This document shows positions 26,548 through 36,331 of a DNA stretch of 64,000 bases, piece after piece. Made by a program: the position numbers and the translations under genes. The stretch is taken from NCBI GenBank assembly GCA_947495985.1, contig CANMBD010000001.1, positions 434,001-498,000 on the forward strand. Direction: 5' to 3'. This stretch comes from an uncultured Sphingomonadaceae bacterium. Its GTDB lineage: Bacteria; Pseudomonadota; Alphaproteobacteria; Sphingomonadales; Sphingomonadaceae. The notes beneath the pieces are model-generated. The model saw nothing but the letters and a program-made list of their open reading frames with translations, was not told the DNA's origin and ran no database searches. Numbering within the stretch: position 1 is the first letter of the stretch; every line of letters starts with the position of its first letter.

Positions 26548-27822
26548 ATGAATTTTAACTGGACCGACATGGCTGGCACATTGCATAAGGCGGCCATGCC
26601 GTTCGCAGCAATTTTAGCATCCTCGCTATTGGCCCTGAACCCTGCAGATGCGGGCTCCGTAAGCCGTATTGATAGCAGCGATGGTCAGATAACTGTTTCT
26701 TTCGATGGTCTGGTGGAGGGTGCGTCGACATTCTCTCTAGTTGGTCCCGACCGCATTGCCGTTGACATAAAGGGCGGCAAAGCCGGGCGTGGCGGCCATG
26801 CTGAAGGCATGGTAAAATCCGTGCGTCAGGGGCAGTATGACCCCAATACGGCGCGGATCGTTTTCGATCTCGATCGTCCTGCAGTCATTACTGGAGGCGG
26901 TTTTTCGGCCGATGGAAAAAGCCTGAAACTGAGCATGCAATCAGTTGGCGGTGCTGCGATCAAAAAGGGGCGTAAGTCCTTCTTTCCGCCGGTTAAATTC
27001 CGGGCGGAACCTCCGAAGAAAACATATAGCGTGAAGGTGCCCCTCGGAAAACCGCAAGACACTGTGGATCTCCCGAAAATCAGTGGTCCTGATGATCCAA
27101 GCCGGCCGCTGGTTGTTATCGATGCGGGCCATGGCGGTCATGATCCGGGCGCGATTTCTCCGCATGGCAGTCAGCGCGAAAAGGATGTCACTCTCGCCAT
27201 ATCGCGGGCTGTTCGCGATCAGCTGGTTGCCAGTGGCCGGGTGCGCGTGGCGATGACACGCGACAGTGACAAATATCTGGTGCTCGAGGAGCGCTACGGC
27301 ATCGCCCGCAGGCTGGATGCGGATTTGTTCATCTCTATCCATGCCGATGCTGCGGGTAATGAATCGGCCGCTGGCGCGACCGTTTATACCCTTTCCGAAG
27401 TCGCATCTGACCGGGAAGCGGCCAAATTGGCAGCACGTGAAAATCGGTCGAATATCATCAATGGTGTCAATCTTGGCGGGTCCAATCGCGATGTATCATC
27501 GATATTGATCGACCTGACTCAGCGCGAGACGATGAATGTATCTGCCGATTTTGCCAAGCTGCTGATCCGCGAAGGGCAGCGGATGATAAAATTCCGCGCC
27601 AATCCCCATCGTTTTGCATCCCTGGTGGTTTTGAAAGCACCCGACACGCCGTCAGTCTTGTTCGAAAGTGGCTATCTGACCAACAAAGAAGATGTCGAAC
27701 TGCTGAGCTCTCGTGCCGGCCAGTCGAAGGTCGCCATTGGTATCGCCAACGCAATCGAAGCGCATTTTGCCCGGAAACTGGCGCAGCGAGGTTCGCAAAG
27801 CTCTGGTGCCGGGTCCAAATAG
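26548..27822 (+). CDS. N-acetylmuramoyl-L-alanine amidase
   Basis: A 424-residue periplasmic amidase that cuts the bond between MurNAc and the stem peptide, chiefly to split septal peptidoglycan. After a signal-like N-terminus (hydrophobic core FAAILASSLLALNPADA) comes an AMIN domain (about 35-140) for septal wall targeting and an Amidase_3 domain (about 180-410) with zinc-site motifs VIDAGHGGHDPGA, the SIHADA His and the Glu in FESGYLTN. This is the AmiC/AmiA pattern. The ATG at 26548 is used; an in-frame TTG at 26515 is less likely. PBP1A follows 100 nt later on the same strand, a pairing common in alphaproteobacteria. Confidence 0.92.
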   Translation: MNFNWTDMAGTLHKAAMPFAAILASSLLALNPADAGSVSRIDSSDGQITVSFDGLVEGASTFSLVGPDRIAVDIKGGKAGRGGHAEGMVKSVRQGQYDPNTARIVFDLDRPAVITGGGFSADGKSLKLSMQSVGGAAIKKGRKSFFPPVKFRAEPPKKTYSVKVPLGKPQDTVDLPKISGPDDPSRPLVVIDAGHGGHDPGAISPHGSQREKDVTLAISRAVRDQLVASGRVRVAMTRDSDKYLVLEERYGIARRLDADLFISIHADAAGNESAAGATVYTLSEVASDREAAKLAARENRSNIINGVNLGGSNRDVSSILIDLTQRETMNVSADFAKLLIREGQRMIKFRANPHRFASLVVLKAPDTPSVLFESGYLTNKEDVELLSSRAGQSKVAIGIANAIEAHFARKLAQRGSQSSGAGSK

Positions 27823-27922
27823 CGAATATCGTAACGCTGACTTTTGTAACATCATGTGTCGGTAAAGTTTTTCGTCGATATTCTCTGGAAAATGCTCCTG
27901 ATACTGCTAGATAGCGCAGTAT

Positions 27923-30457
27923 ATGGTCGAAAATACACCCGATAATCAAGGCACTAGCGCGCCCGAAAGCCTTGCCTACAAGCTGGAACGCAACACTGGC
28001 GGTTTTCTGAATCGTGTTGAAAAACTGTGGGAAAATCGTTGGTTTCGGCTGTTTCTGGCCTTTGTCGCATTATGCTTGCTGGGCTGGTTATTGATCTGGG
28101 TTATTTTCGCTCGCGACCTGCCTGATGCGAAGACCCTTCAGCAATATGAGCCGCCACTGCCTACAATGGTGCGCGCTTATGATGGCGAACCGGTTCACAG
28201 CTATGCCCGTGAACGCCGGGTACAGCTGGAATATGCCGAATATCCTGCGCTCTTGATACGTGCATATCTGGCCGCGGAGGACCGGACATTTTTTGAACAT
28301 GGCGGTCTCGACTATCCCGGCATTGCAACAGCGATTGTTACCAATATTTCCAGCAGCGGACGGCCGGTCGGTGCATCCACGATCACGCAACAAGTTGCCA
28401 AAAACCTGCTTTTGACCAATGAGGTTTCCTATCGCCGCAAGGTACGGGAGGCCTTGCTGGCTTACCGGATCGAAGAGGTTCTGACCAAGCAAGAGATTCT
28501 GGAACTCTATCTCAACCAGATATTCCTTGGCCGGAACGCTTATGGTGTGCAGGCCGCTGCCCAGGCTTATTTTGGCAAGGACGTCGATGAACTGGCGCTG
28601 CATGAAATGGCGTATCTCGCGATCCTGCCCAAGGGGCCGTCCAACTATCGGCCTGAAAATAACGAACAGCGCGCTGTCAACCGGCGCGATTGGGCATTGG
28701 GTCGGATGCTGGACAATGACTGGATCACGCAGGAGCAGCATGATCTGGCGGTTGCCCAACCTTTGGGCGCGATCCGCTCTCGTGGTGCGCGCTTTCAGCG
28801 CGTGGGCGGTTATTTTATCGAGGAAGTCCGGCGCCAGTTGATCGAGCAATTTGGCGAGAATGAAGAAGCCGGGCCTTATAGTGTCTATTCCGGCGGCCTG
28901 TGGGTCCGCACTTCGCTAAACCCCGAATTACAGGACTATACCAAAGATGCTCTGCGCAACGGCTTGCTGCGTTATAGCCGCGGCAAAAGCTGGAGCGGAC
29001 CGATTAACAAGATCGAGATCGATGATCAGTGGTCGCAGCGCCTGGCCTCAACTTTCATCAATACTGACCATGCTGACTGGCGCATCGCAGTCGCCTTGAA
29101 CCGTTCAGGCAATGGTGCAGAAATCGGATTTACCGACGGAACAACCGGGCGCATCGAGAACGCGCCGAGCAAGCTGGCAGCGGGCGACATTATCGCGGTA
29201 AGCCCAGCCGGTGGCAGTAGCTATGTGCTGCGTAATGTTCCCAAGGTTTCGGGCGGCATGGTGGTGCAAAACCCTCGCAACGGCCGGATTTGGGCAATGC
29301 AGGGCGGGTTTGATGATCGGATGAGTTCGTTTAACCGCGCAACACAGGCCGAGCGCCAACCGGGTTCGACGATCAAGCCGTTTGTTTATGCTACCGCGCT
29401 AGATCAAGGCATGACACCAGCGACCATCATTGTCGACAGTCCTTTCTGTGTTTATCAATCGGCGGCGCTCGGCCGCAAATGCTTCCGCAATTTCGGCGGT
29501 TCTCGCGGGGCAGGTGAGCAAACGCTGCGTTGGGGAGTGGAGCAATCCCGTAACCTGATGACCGTGCGCGCGGCCAATGACGCAGGCATGGACAATGTAG
29601 TAAAGACCATCAAGACCATGGGGATTGGCGATTACAAACCCTATCTCGCCTTTGCATTGGGTGCAGGCGATACCACGGTCGCTAAGTTGACCAATGCCTA
29701 TTCGATGCTGGTAAATCATGGACGGGAATTGCAACCGACTGTCATTGACTTCGTGCAGGACCGTCAGGGTAAGGTGATTTTCCGCGCCGATAAACGGATT
29801 TGTGAAGACTGTAATCGGGATGATTGGGACGGCGAAGCAATGCCGCGTCCGCGTCCGGCCGGGAAACAGTTGATGGACCCGATGACGGCTTATCAGATGG
29901 TCAATATTCTTGAAGGTGTGATCACCCGCGGTACCGCGCAAAATCTGAAAAGCCTGAACCGTCCGCTATTTGGCAAGACCGGAACAGCAAGTGGTCCGAC
30001 CAATGTGTGGTTTGTCGGTGGTTCTCCAGATATGGTCGCTGGTGTCTATATGGGCTTTGACCAGCCTGCCAATATGGGCGGCTATGCCCAGGGCGGTACT
30101 TTGGCCGCACCGATTTTCAAGGAATTTGCTCAAAAAGCCATGGCCGGAATGCCAAAAACGCCTTTTGTCGCGCCTCGCGGTATCCGTATGGTCAGGGTGG
30201 ACAGAAAGAGTGGCAAGCGGGTCTTCGGCGGTTGGCCATCCGATGACCCCAGGTCGGCCGTGATTTGGGATGTATTCAAACCGGAAACCGAACCAAGGCG
30301 ATCCATCCGCAAGGAAGAGTTGCTGGCCCGTCTGGAAGCCCGTAAGGCACAAATACGAGCCGCTAAACTTGCCGCGCGCGAACGTGATGCGAATAGCCGC
30401 AACCGGCCAGCACAAAATGATGCTGACTTCCTGCAGGACGAAGGCGGAATTTACTAG
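27923..30457 (+). CDS. mrcA: penicillin-binding protein 1A
   Basis: An 844-residue bifunctional peptidoglycan synthase. It has one N-terminal TM (about 41-64), a GT51 glycosyltransferase domain with EDRTFFEHGGLDYPGI and GASTITQQVAKN, an OB-like linker, and a transpeptidase domain with PGSTIKPFVY (SxxK), SRN and FGKTGTASG (KTG). The C-terminal tail is charged. It polymerises and cross-links glycan strands along the cell body. Length is normal for the alphaproteobacterial class 1A enzymes. No strong ribosome site is seen before the ATG at 27923. Confidence 0.95.
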   Translation: MVENTPDNQGTSAPESLAYKLERNTGGFLNRVEKLWENRWFRLFLAFVALCLLGWLLIWVIFARDLPDAKTLQQYEPPLPTMVRAYDGEPVHSYARERRVQLEYAEYPALLIRAYLAAEDRTFFEHGGLDYPGIATAIVTNISSSGRPVGASTITQQVAKNLLLTNEVSYRRKVREALLAYRIEEVLTKQEILELYLNQIFLGRNAYGVQAAAQAYFGKDVDELALHEMAYLAILPKGPSNYRPENNEQRAVNRRDWALGRMLDNDWITQEQHDLAVAQPLGAIRSRGARFQRVGGYFIEEVRRQLIEQFGENEEAGPYSVYSGGLWVRTSLNPELQDYTKDALRNGLLRYSRGKSWSGPINKIEIDDQWSQRLASTFINTDHADWRIAVALNRSGNGAEIGFTDGTTGRIENAPSKLAAGDIIAVSPAGGSSYVLRNVPKVSGGMVVQNPRNGRIWAMQGGFDDRMSSFNRATQAERQPGSTIKPFVYATALDQGMTPATIIVDSPFCVYQSAALGRKCFRNFGGSRGAGEQTLRWGVEQSRNLMTVRAANDAGMDNVVKTIKTMGIGDYKPYLAFALGAGDTTVAKLTNAYSMLVNHGRELQPTVIDFVQDRQGKVIFRADKRICEDCNRDDWDGEAMPRPRPAGKQLMDPMTAYQMVNILEGVITRGTAQNLKSLNRPLFGKTGTASGPTNVWFVGGSPDMVAGVYMGFDQPANMGGYAQGGTLAAPIFKEFAQKAMAGMPKTPFVAPRGIRMVRVDRKSGKRVFGGWPSDDPRSAVIWDVFKPETEPRRSIRKEELLARLEARKAQIRAAKLAARERDANSRNRPAQNDADFLQDEGGIY

Positions 30458-30538
30458 CAGCAGCAGTCCGGGAATCCGCAGAGCAGGTGATGCACCGGTG
30501 CCACAATTTACGACGAATGGTGATAGAATCGCCCAAAA

Positions 30539-30562
30539 TCGGCCCATTTTGCGATGGGCCGA
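30539..30562 (+). terminator. hairpin downstream of PBP1A
   Basis: TCGGCCCAT (30539-30547) and ATGGGCCGA (30554-30562) form a perfect 9-bp stem with a 6-nt loop, 82 nt after the mrcA stop. The following bases are only moderately T-rich (GTTGTCATCTTCTT). It probably separates PBP1A from the outer-membrane protein gene. Confidence 0.55.
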
Positions 30563-30643
30563 GTTGTCATCTTCTTGAAATAGTCAGGCGCATGCCCAAT
30601 TGACGCGAGCGGGGCAACACCGAACAGGGGTTTGGAGTTGAAT

Positions 30644-31426
30644 ATGCGTAGTTCGTATAAACTATTTGCAGTCCTTGCCGCAGGAACGTCTCTTGCGTTC
30701 AGCGGTACCGCACATGCCGGAGAGCCTTATGTAGGTGCATCGGCAGGACTGAATTTACCAAGTGATTCAAAAAATCGCGGAGAATTTGAAGGCGATGTTG
30801 CGGCTACAGCCGACTTTGACGCCATCGCATCGGGTACTGATCTCGATTGGACGACAGAGCTCGATAACGGCCTCGACCTGAATCTGCTGGCTGGCTATCG
30901 TTTTGACAATGGCTTCCGGGTGGAACTGCAAGGCTTTTACAATAAAGCCAATGTTGATTTGCATCGGGATTTGGCCGTTGGTGGAACCGTGATTGACGGC
31001 TTAGACTCGGCTATATTGACCCGCGGTGCCGCCGATGCGGCCAATCCGACAGTGGGTGCGGTATTGAGCACCGATGACGGCCAGATCAAAAACTACGGTC
31101 TGTTTGCCAATGCTCTCTATGATTTCAAGATCAGTGAAACTCTTGTGCCTTATGTGGGCGCGGGCGTTGGCTTTACCAGGCAGGACGTGGAATATGCGCC
31201 ATCGGGAATCGATGTGGTGGATGATAAGAAGACCCGGTTCGCCTATCAGGGCATAGCCGGTGTGACTTACAGACTGAGTCCATCCTTCGAGCTTTTCGGT
31301 CAATATACTTATCGTGCCACGGATCGCGGCGACTATGATGTCAATCTGTTGCCCGCTAGTTTGGGCGTGAAGAGTGAGCAATCACTGTTCAATGTCGGTT
31401 TCCGCATTCCACTGGGCGGCGGCTAA
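30644..31426 (+). CDS. outer-membrane beta-barrel protein
   Basis: A 260-residue OmpA-barrel or P44-type porin-like protein. From ATG 30644 (GGAG 6 nt upstream) it has a signal peptide ending in AHA-GEPYVGASAGLN, followed by alternating strands such as NLLAGYRFDNGFRVELQGFYNK, LVPYVGAGVGFTRQ and FELFGQYTYRATD. It ends in FNVGFRIPLGG, a typical barrel closure though without a final Phe. The gene stands alone between two terminators. Function could be structural or adhesive; ligand unknown. Confidence 0.82.
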   Translation: MRSSYKLFAVLAAGTSLAFSGTAHAGEPYVGASAGLNLPSDSKNRGEFEGDVAATADFDAIASGTDLDWTTELDNGLDLNLLAGYRFDNGFRVELQGFYNKANVDLHRDLAVGGTVIDGLDSAILTRGAADAANPTVGAVLSTDDGQIKNYGLFANALYDFKISETLVPYVGAGVGFTRQDVEYAPSGIDVVDDKKTRFAYQGIAGVTYRLSPSFELFGQYTYRATDRGDYDVNLLPASLGVKSEQSLFNVGFRIPLGGG

Positions 31427-31460
31427 GTTTGCGCTGATATGACAGCTTTCCGCTGAATAG

Positions 31461-31502
31461 ATGCGCGCCGCCTGACATAGTTCGACTGGCGGCGCGCATT
31501 TT
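31461..31502 (+). terminator. rho-independent terminator after the OMP gene
   Basis: ATGCGCGCCGCC (31461-31472) and GGCGGCGCGCAT (31488-31499) form a perfect GC-rich 12-bp stem with a 15-nt loop, followed by TTT. It separates the outer-membrane protein gene from lepA. Confidence 0.8.
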
Positions 31503-31551
31503 ACGCGTTTCCCTGCTGACAGCGGCGAAAACCCCTGCTATCGGCGCGGAC

Positions 31552-33357
31552 ATGACTGAACGTTCCCATATTCGTAATTTCTCGATCATCGCGCATATTG
31601 ACCACGGCAAATCCACGCTAGCGGATCGCCTGATCCAATATACTGGCGGTTTGACCGAGCGCGAGATGAGTGAGCAGGTGCTCGACAATATGGATATCGA
31701 GCGGGAACGCGGTATCACCATCAAGGCACAGACGGTGCGGCTTAACTACACCGCCAAAAATGGCGAGGCCTATGAGCTGAACCTGATGGACACACCGGGT
31801 CATGTCGATTTTGCCTATGAAGTGTCGCGCAGCCTGGCCGCCTGTGAAGGCGCGTTGCTGGTGGTTGATGCGGCACAGGGCGTGGAAGCGCAGACGCTCG
31901 CCAACGTGTATCAGTCGATCGAGCATGATCACGAGATTGTTCCCATCCTAAACAAGGTCGACCTGCCGGCAGCAGAACCGGAGCGGGTTCGGACCGAAAT
32001 TGAAGAGATTATCGGTCTTGATGCATCCGAAGCGGTGCTGGCCTCCGCCAAGTCCGGCATTGGTATCGAAGATATATTGGAACAGGTTGTCGAGAAGATA
32101 CCCGCACCCGGCGGCGACCGCGATGCGCCGCTGAAGGCCATGCTGGTCGATAGCTGGTATGATCCCTATCTGGGCGTTGTTATTCTTGTCCGTGTGATTG
32201 ACGGTGTGCTGACCAAGGGGCAGCGGATCAAGTTCATGGCGCAGGGCACGGAACACCTGGTTGACCGGGTTGGCTGTATGCGGCCGAAGATTGAGCAATT
32301 GCCGGAATTGGCTGCGGGCGAGATCGGTTTCATTACAGCGCAGATCAAGGAAGTGTCCCAGACTGCGGTCGGTGATACGATTACCACCGTTAAAGGCGGA
32401 GCGGAAGAAGCATTGCCGGGCTTCAAGGAAGTGCAATCGGTTGTGTTCTGCGGGCTCTTCCCGGTCGATGCGGCCGATTTTGAAAAGTTGCGTGAAAGCA
32501 TCAGCAAGCTGCGGCTCAATGACGCCAGCTTTACCTTTGAAATGGAAACCAGTGCCGCGCTGGGGCAGGGGTTCCGCTGCGGTTTCCTGGGCCTGCTGCA
32601 TCTGGAGATTATTCAGGAACGCCTGACCCGTGAATATGATCTCGACCTGATCACCACGGCTCCATCTGTCGTTTACCGGATGGTGATGAACGACGGGACC
32701 GAACAATTTTTGCACAATCCCGCCGACATGCCGGACGTCGTAAAGATATCCAATATTGACGAGCCTTGGATTGAGGCGACCATCTATTGCCCGGATGAAT
32801 ATCTCGGCGGTATCCTCAAACTCTGTCAGGACCGGCGTGGTGTGCAGAAGAACCTGACCTATGTCGGGGACCGCGCACAGGTTGTTTACGAGCTGCCGCT
32901 CAATGAGGTGGTATTCGATTTTTACGACAGGTTGAAAAGCATATCACGCGGCTATGCGAGTTTTGACTATCATCAGGTGGGCTTGCGGACGGGTGATTTG
33001 GTCAAGATGAACATATTGGTCAACGGCGATCCGGTTGATGCGCTCAGCATGATTGTCCACCGCGATGCAGCGGAATCGCGCGGCCGCCATATGTGCGAGC
33101 GGCTCAAAGACCTGATCCCGCGTCATCTGTTCAAGATCCCGGTGCAGGCGGCAATTGGCGGTAAGGTCATAGCGCGCGAGACAATCGCAGCGATGCGCAA
33201 GGATGTGACCGCCAAATGCTATGGCGGTGATATCAGCCGAAAGAAGAAGCTGCTCGACAAGCAGAAAAAGGGTAAGGCCAAAATGCGTGAATATGGCAAT
33301 GTCAGTATCCCGCAAGAGGCGTTTATCGCTGCTCTGAAAATGGGTGATGAAAGCTAG
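31552..33357 (+). CDS. lepA: elongation factor 4 (LepA)
   Basis: A 601-residue translational GTPase. The G1 motif [10 protein letters not shown] is at residues 14-23, followed by [20 protein letters not shown] and NKVDLP. Then come EF-G-like domains and the LepA-specific C-terminal domain ending in [21 protein letters not shown]. It acts on ribosomes during initiation or back-translocation and on 30S biogenesis. Full length. The start lies 50 nt after the terminator of the preceding gene and no partner gene follows; the next gene is convergent. Confidence 0.98.
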   Translation: MTERSHIRNFSIIAHIDHGKSTLADRLIQYTGGLTEREMSEQVLDNMDIERERGITIKAQTVRLNYTAKNGEAYELNLMDTPGHVDFAYEVSRSLAACEGALLVVDAAQGVEAQTLANVYQSIEHDHEIVPILNKVDLPAAEPERVRTEIEEIIGLDASEAVLASAKSGIGIEDILEQVVEKIPAPGGDRDAPLKAMLVDSWYDPYLGVVILVRVIDGVLTKGQRIKFMAQGTEHLVDRVGCMRPKIEQLPELAAGEIGFITAQIKEVSQTAVGDTITTVKGGAEEALPGFKEVQSVVFCGLFPVDAADFEKLRESISKLRLNDASFTFEMETSAALGQGFRCGFLGLLHLEIIQERLTREYDLDLITTAPSVVYRMVMNDGTEQFLHNPADMPDVVKISNIDEPWIEATIYCPDEYLGGILKLCQDRRGVQKNLTYVGDRAQVVYELPLNEVVFDFYDRLKSISRGYASFDYHQVGLRTGDLVKMNILVNGDPVDALSMIVHRDAAESRGRHMCERLKDLIPRHLFKIPVQAAIGGKVIARETIAAMRKDVTAKCYGGDISRKKKLLDKQKKGKAKMREYGNVSIPQEAFIAALKMGDES

Positions 33358-33397
33358 TTAAGTATCTATAGTATATATATTATTGAACATGCATGAC

Positions 33398-33421
33398 GCC
33401 CGAGGTGCAGGGCTTGCGGGC
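33398..33421. terminator. weak hairpin between lepA and the methyltransferase gene
   Basis: GCCCG (33398-33402) and CGGGC (33417-33421) form a short stem in the 86-nt gap between these convergent genes. Only 5 bp and no T-run, so it is a tentative call. Confidence 0.25.
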
Positions 33422-33443
33422 TCAAATACATATGCGAAGCTTG

Positions 33444-34220
33444 TTACTTTTCTAACTCGCAAGCCTTGATCTTGCCTGGCAGCAGCGCTTTGCCCACCGG
33501 GCGAAAGCGTGCGAAATAGCCGCCAAGTTCCGGCCGCTCCATAAAGCCGATCAGCTGATAACCAACCGCTTCAAATTCGCAGAATAGCTGTTTGGGCCGG
33601 ATACCATGCTGGACAAAGGGGCGATCGACATCGACAACAATCACTTCGCCGCCATCATAGCTGCCACCATTTATATCCCGGCGGATGGAAGGACGCAGGC
33701 GTGATAGAAAAGCGTAAGGTTCCCGCACCTCATGGTACATGTGGACCAGAAAAATACGGTCAAAGCTGTCTTCGGGGAGGCGCGGATCATCTGGTGCGCC
33801 CAGCTTTATGGAGACATTGTCCAGCGCATCACGTGCGACTCGATCGGCGAGCCGCTTTATTGCATCCTTGTCGATATCCTGTGCCAATACCCGTCCCTCG
33901 GCACCGACTCTTTCAGCCAGCCGGACGGTATAATAGCCTTCACCAGCACCAATATCAGCAACTGTCATGCCGGGTTCGATTCCCGCAGCCTTCATGATTT
34001 CTTCCGCTTCGCCAACCTTGTCACGTGCGGTTTCGGTCGACCATTGATTGCCGGCAAGTTCAGACACCGGCCGAGACGCCGGCGGATAGGCCAGCGCGGT
34101 TTCCGGACGGTTGGCATCAGCATCGGGTATTCGTTTGCACCCTGCCAATGGAGTGGTGGCCGCCAATGCAGCAATTGCAATGACGGGAAGAAAGAAATGA
34201 TTGCCAGTAAAAATACTCAT
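33444..34220 (-). CDS. predicted lipoprotein class I SAM-dependent methyltransferase
   Basis: A 258-residue protein with a lipoprotein signal (hydrophobic core FFLPVIAIAALAAT, lipobox LAGC) in front of a Rossmann methyltransferase domain. SAM motif I is VADIGAGEGYYTVRLAERV and motif II LAQDIDKDAI, with FDRIFLVHMYHEV in the post-I region, as in COG4798-type predicted methyltransferases. Start ATG 34220 gives the signal; the open frame to 34256 begins at TTG. If exported, SAM supply outside the cytoplasm would be unexplained, so either the signal is a membrane anchor with the domain inside, or the domain has another ligand. Substrate unknown. Confidence 0.78.
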   Translation of the reverse strand: MSIFTGNHFFLPVIAIAALAATTPLAGCKRIPDADANRPETALAYPPASRPVSELAGNQWSTETARDKVGEAEEIMKAAGIEPGMTVADIGAGEGYYTVRLAERVGAEGRVLAQDIDKDAIKRLADRVARDALDNVSIKLGAPDDPRLPEDSFDRIFLVHMYHEVREPYAFLSRLRPSIRRDINGGSYDGGEVIVVDVDRPFVQHGIRPKQLFCEFEAVGYQLIGFMERPELGGYFARFRPVGKALLPGKIKACELEK

Positions 34221-34290
34221 GTTGAAAGATTTAGGCGAGGGATGCGACGGGGGCAATGGGGTTAATGGATGTTGGGATCGTAAATGCGGT

Positions 34291-35640
34291 TTAACGCGGC
34301 TCTCGAAGGCTTGTCGCTAGTTTGCGCTTCGGGCGCAAAGCGGACGCTGGATCTATATGCAGAGGACCGCCTCTCTCACTAGCCCGCCCGTTTCGCCCTC
34401 CGCGCCATCCGATGACTATCCCGATGAACAAAATTACAAAGCTGCCGATCAATATCCAGAGGAACATAGTATCCAGCAGCATCGCGAATGCCAGGTTGTC
34501 GACATTGCCGGTTTTCCAAAACACCCATTCGCCCGCGATTTCTGTAGCGAGCAGGGCGCTACCCGTTTCCAGGACAACAATTCCATCGCCAGTGTTCGGA
34601 TCAAGTCGGACTGCGGTGTTGATCGCTGGTTCATTGTTCCCGTCATGACCAATGATGAACTCGCCGCGGTTATTTGGGGCGTATAGCATCACGCCCAATC
34701 CCCAAACATCCGCACCCAGCGATGACGCGTGAGAGGTGGCCATCATGCCGAGTATCTTTTCGGACAGCACGGACTGGTCCTTACCCGGTGACTGCATTTC
34801 AACAAACCTCGCCATGTCAGCAGGTGATGTAAAAAGCGAAGCTGCTCCAACAGCTGTGTACCAGCGGAACGGCTCGGTATTACCGTCCAATGTGAAATTT
34901 TCTGCAAGCCCCATCTCAATAGCTTCAGCATGGTCAAATGTTGTGTGCGTCATGCCGAGCGGCTCGAACACCCGCTCTTTCATATGGTCGGCAAATGAAA
35001 GGCCCGAGACTTCTTCGACAACGAGCTGCAACAACGTGTACCCACCGCCGGAATAGTTCCATTCTTTACCAGGTTCATGGCCGACTTTGACCACCCCGGT
35101 CTTCCCAGGTGAGGCGTCCTTGGCGCGCGTCAGTGAATCTTCAAGTGTCTGCACGTCACTGGGCGTATCGAACCCGTTATATCCTAGGCTGTCATCAAGA
35201 CCAGCAGTATGGCTTAGAAGTCTGCCAATGGTCACGCCCGAATGGTTAAATTCGCTGTCGGGCAATTGCCAACGCGTTAGATATCGGGAGACGGGAGCAT
35301 CGATGTCGATCAAGCCGTCTTCTACCAGAGCCATCACACCCCAGGCCGTCAACCATTTGCTCAGTGAAGCAACCTGAAAAACGCTATTCTCATCAACGGA
35401 GGCACCGTTTGAACGATAGTAGCTATTTGTCACTTCACCTTTTTCGACAAGCACCATCGCTATATTGCCAACAGAATCTTCATCAATGATCTTCTCGGCA
35501 GCAGCCATAAACGCATCTGATGAAGGGGAGGCTGTTATTGGTTCGCGCAGCCATCCTTCACTGGAGACTAGGAAAACCAAGGCCACCCAGCTGATAACGG
35601 CAACGATGGTGCCCAATATAATGCGAATATATCGTTTCAT
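34291..35640 (-). CDS. serine hydrolase, beta-lactamase/class C family
   Basis: A 449-residue membrane protein of the class C beta-lactamase / D-Ala carboxypeptidase-like family. N-terminal TM at about 5-26, then the penicillin-recognising fold with SLSK (SxxK nucleophile and base) in FQVASLSKW, the Tyr motif YSG in WNYSGGGY and the HDG triad replacing KTG in IIGHDGNN. A further TM lies near the C-terminus (about 390-415), followed by a basic cytosolic tail. Such proteins are esterases or peptidases more often than true lactamases. It is the last gene of a minus-strand run, 25 nt after the DUF1772 gene, with an AAGGAG site. Confidence 0.88.
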   Translation of the reverse strand: MKRYIRIILGTIVAVISWVALVFLVSSEGWLREPITASPSSDAFMAAAEKIIDEDSVGNIAMVLVEKGEVTNSYYRSNGASVDENSVFQVASLSKWLTAWGVMALVEDGLIDIDAPVSRYLTRWQLPDSEFNHSGVTIGRLLSHTAGLDDSLGYNGFDTPSDVQTLEDSLTRAKDASPGKTGVVKVGHEPGKEWNYSGGGYTLLQLVVEEVSGLSFADHMKERVFEPLGMTHTTFDHAEAIEMGLAENFTLDGNTEPFRWYTAVGAASLFTSPADMARFVEMQSPGKDQSVLSEKILGMMATSHASSLGADVWGLGVMLYAPNNRGEFIIGHDGNNEPAINTAVRLDPNTGDGIVVLETGSALLATEIAGEWVFWKTGNVDNLAFAMLLDTMFLWILIGSFVILFIGIVIGWRGGRNGRASERGGPLHIDPASALRPKRKLATSLREPR

Positions 35641-35665
35641 AATCTGCTCCTTTGTTTCGTGATCA

Positions 35666-36169
35666 TCAGACAGATTTGTTGACCATCAAGGTCAGTGCTG
35701 CGATCAAATATAATCCGGCCGCCAGAAAAGATCCGCCGGTACGGAAATGATTGAGCCTGGTCCATCTTTGGGCATAATGCTGCCAATAGCCACGCGCTTC
35801 GACTGAGTCATGGGCCAGCGCAGCGAGCCGGTTATTCATCGGGACATTGCCGAACAATGTCATCAAGAACACGCTGCAAAGATAGCTGAAGGCTGCCGCA
35901 ATGAGGATCAGCCTGACCGGGCCATCCAGGGCAAATATGCCATAAATAGCAAATGCCGCTGAGAAGGCAGTGATGGCAAACAGCGCCGCCACAAATTCGG
36001 TGCGGATCACTGTTTTGTTGATCTGCTGCATGCTTTCAATACCGCTAGCAGGTGCTGCGCGCAGAAGGCCCTTCATGACAAATTCGGAAAACGCCTTGAA
36101 CACTCCACCTTCAAAGGCGCACCATAGGCCAAGGGCAAGGCAGATATAGACAGACCATAGATAAGACAT
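35666..36169 (-). CDS. DUF1772 (anthrone oxygenase-like) membrane protein
   Basis: A 167-residue protein with four hydrophobic segments. The conserved features NVPMNNRLA (about residue 107) and WTRLNHFRT (about 136-144) are those of DUF1772, the family that includes fungal anthrone oxygenases. The MQQINKTVIRTEF segment near residue 47 is also typical. Bacterial members are uncharacterised membrane proteins often next to NmrA-type reductases, as here. The start at 36169 has AAGGAA upstream. The small membrane peptide precedes it by 45 nt and the serine hydrolase follows by 25 nt. Confidence 0.7.
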   Translation of the reverse strand: MSYLWSVYICLALGLWCAFEGGVFKAFSEFVMKGLLRAAPASGIESMQQINKTVIRTEFVAALFAITAFSAAFAIYGIFALDGPVRLILIAAAFSYLCSVFLMTLFGNVPMNNRLAALAHDSVEARGYWQHYAQRWTRLNHFRTGGSFLAAGLYLIAALTLMVNKSV

Positions 36170-36214
36170 CAGAAATTCCTTCTCCGGTAAGATATTGCGT
36201 TGTTCAGCGCATGA

Positions 36215-36331
36215 TTACTGGGATTGTGTTGAACGAAATCGCAGCCAGATAATGGCGCCCAGACCGGCAATGACCAATTCCATGATCATGGCCTGAAACA
36301 GCGCTTGTGACGGCGGGCGATCGTGCATCAT
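36215..36331 (-). CDS. 38-residue single-TM peptide, coupled to the NmrA-like gene
   Basis: A small open frame encoding 38 residues: a polar N-terminus (MMHDRPPSQ) followed by a hydrophobic helix (about 15-30, MIMELVIAGLGAIIWL) and a basic tail RFRSTQSQ. Its ATG overlaps the stop codon of the NmrA-like gene (ATGA), and the DUF1772 gene starts 45 nt downstream. Without a gene here the two larger genes would be separated by 158 nt. The TM-plus-basic-tail design fits a small regulator or assembly factor of a membrane enzyme. No family recognised. Confidence 0.55.
   Translation of the reverse strand: MMHDRPPSQALFQAMIMELVIAGLGAIIWLRFRSTQSQ

Noticed and set aside
33971..33990. tRNA T-arm-like sequence GGGTTCGATTCCC
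   Set aside because: It lies inside the methyltransferase coding sequence and no acceptor, anticodon or D arm can be built around it.
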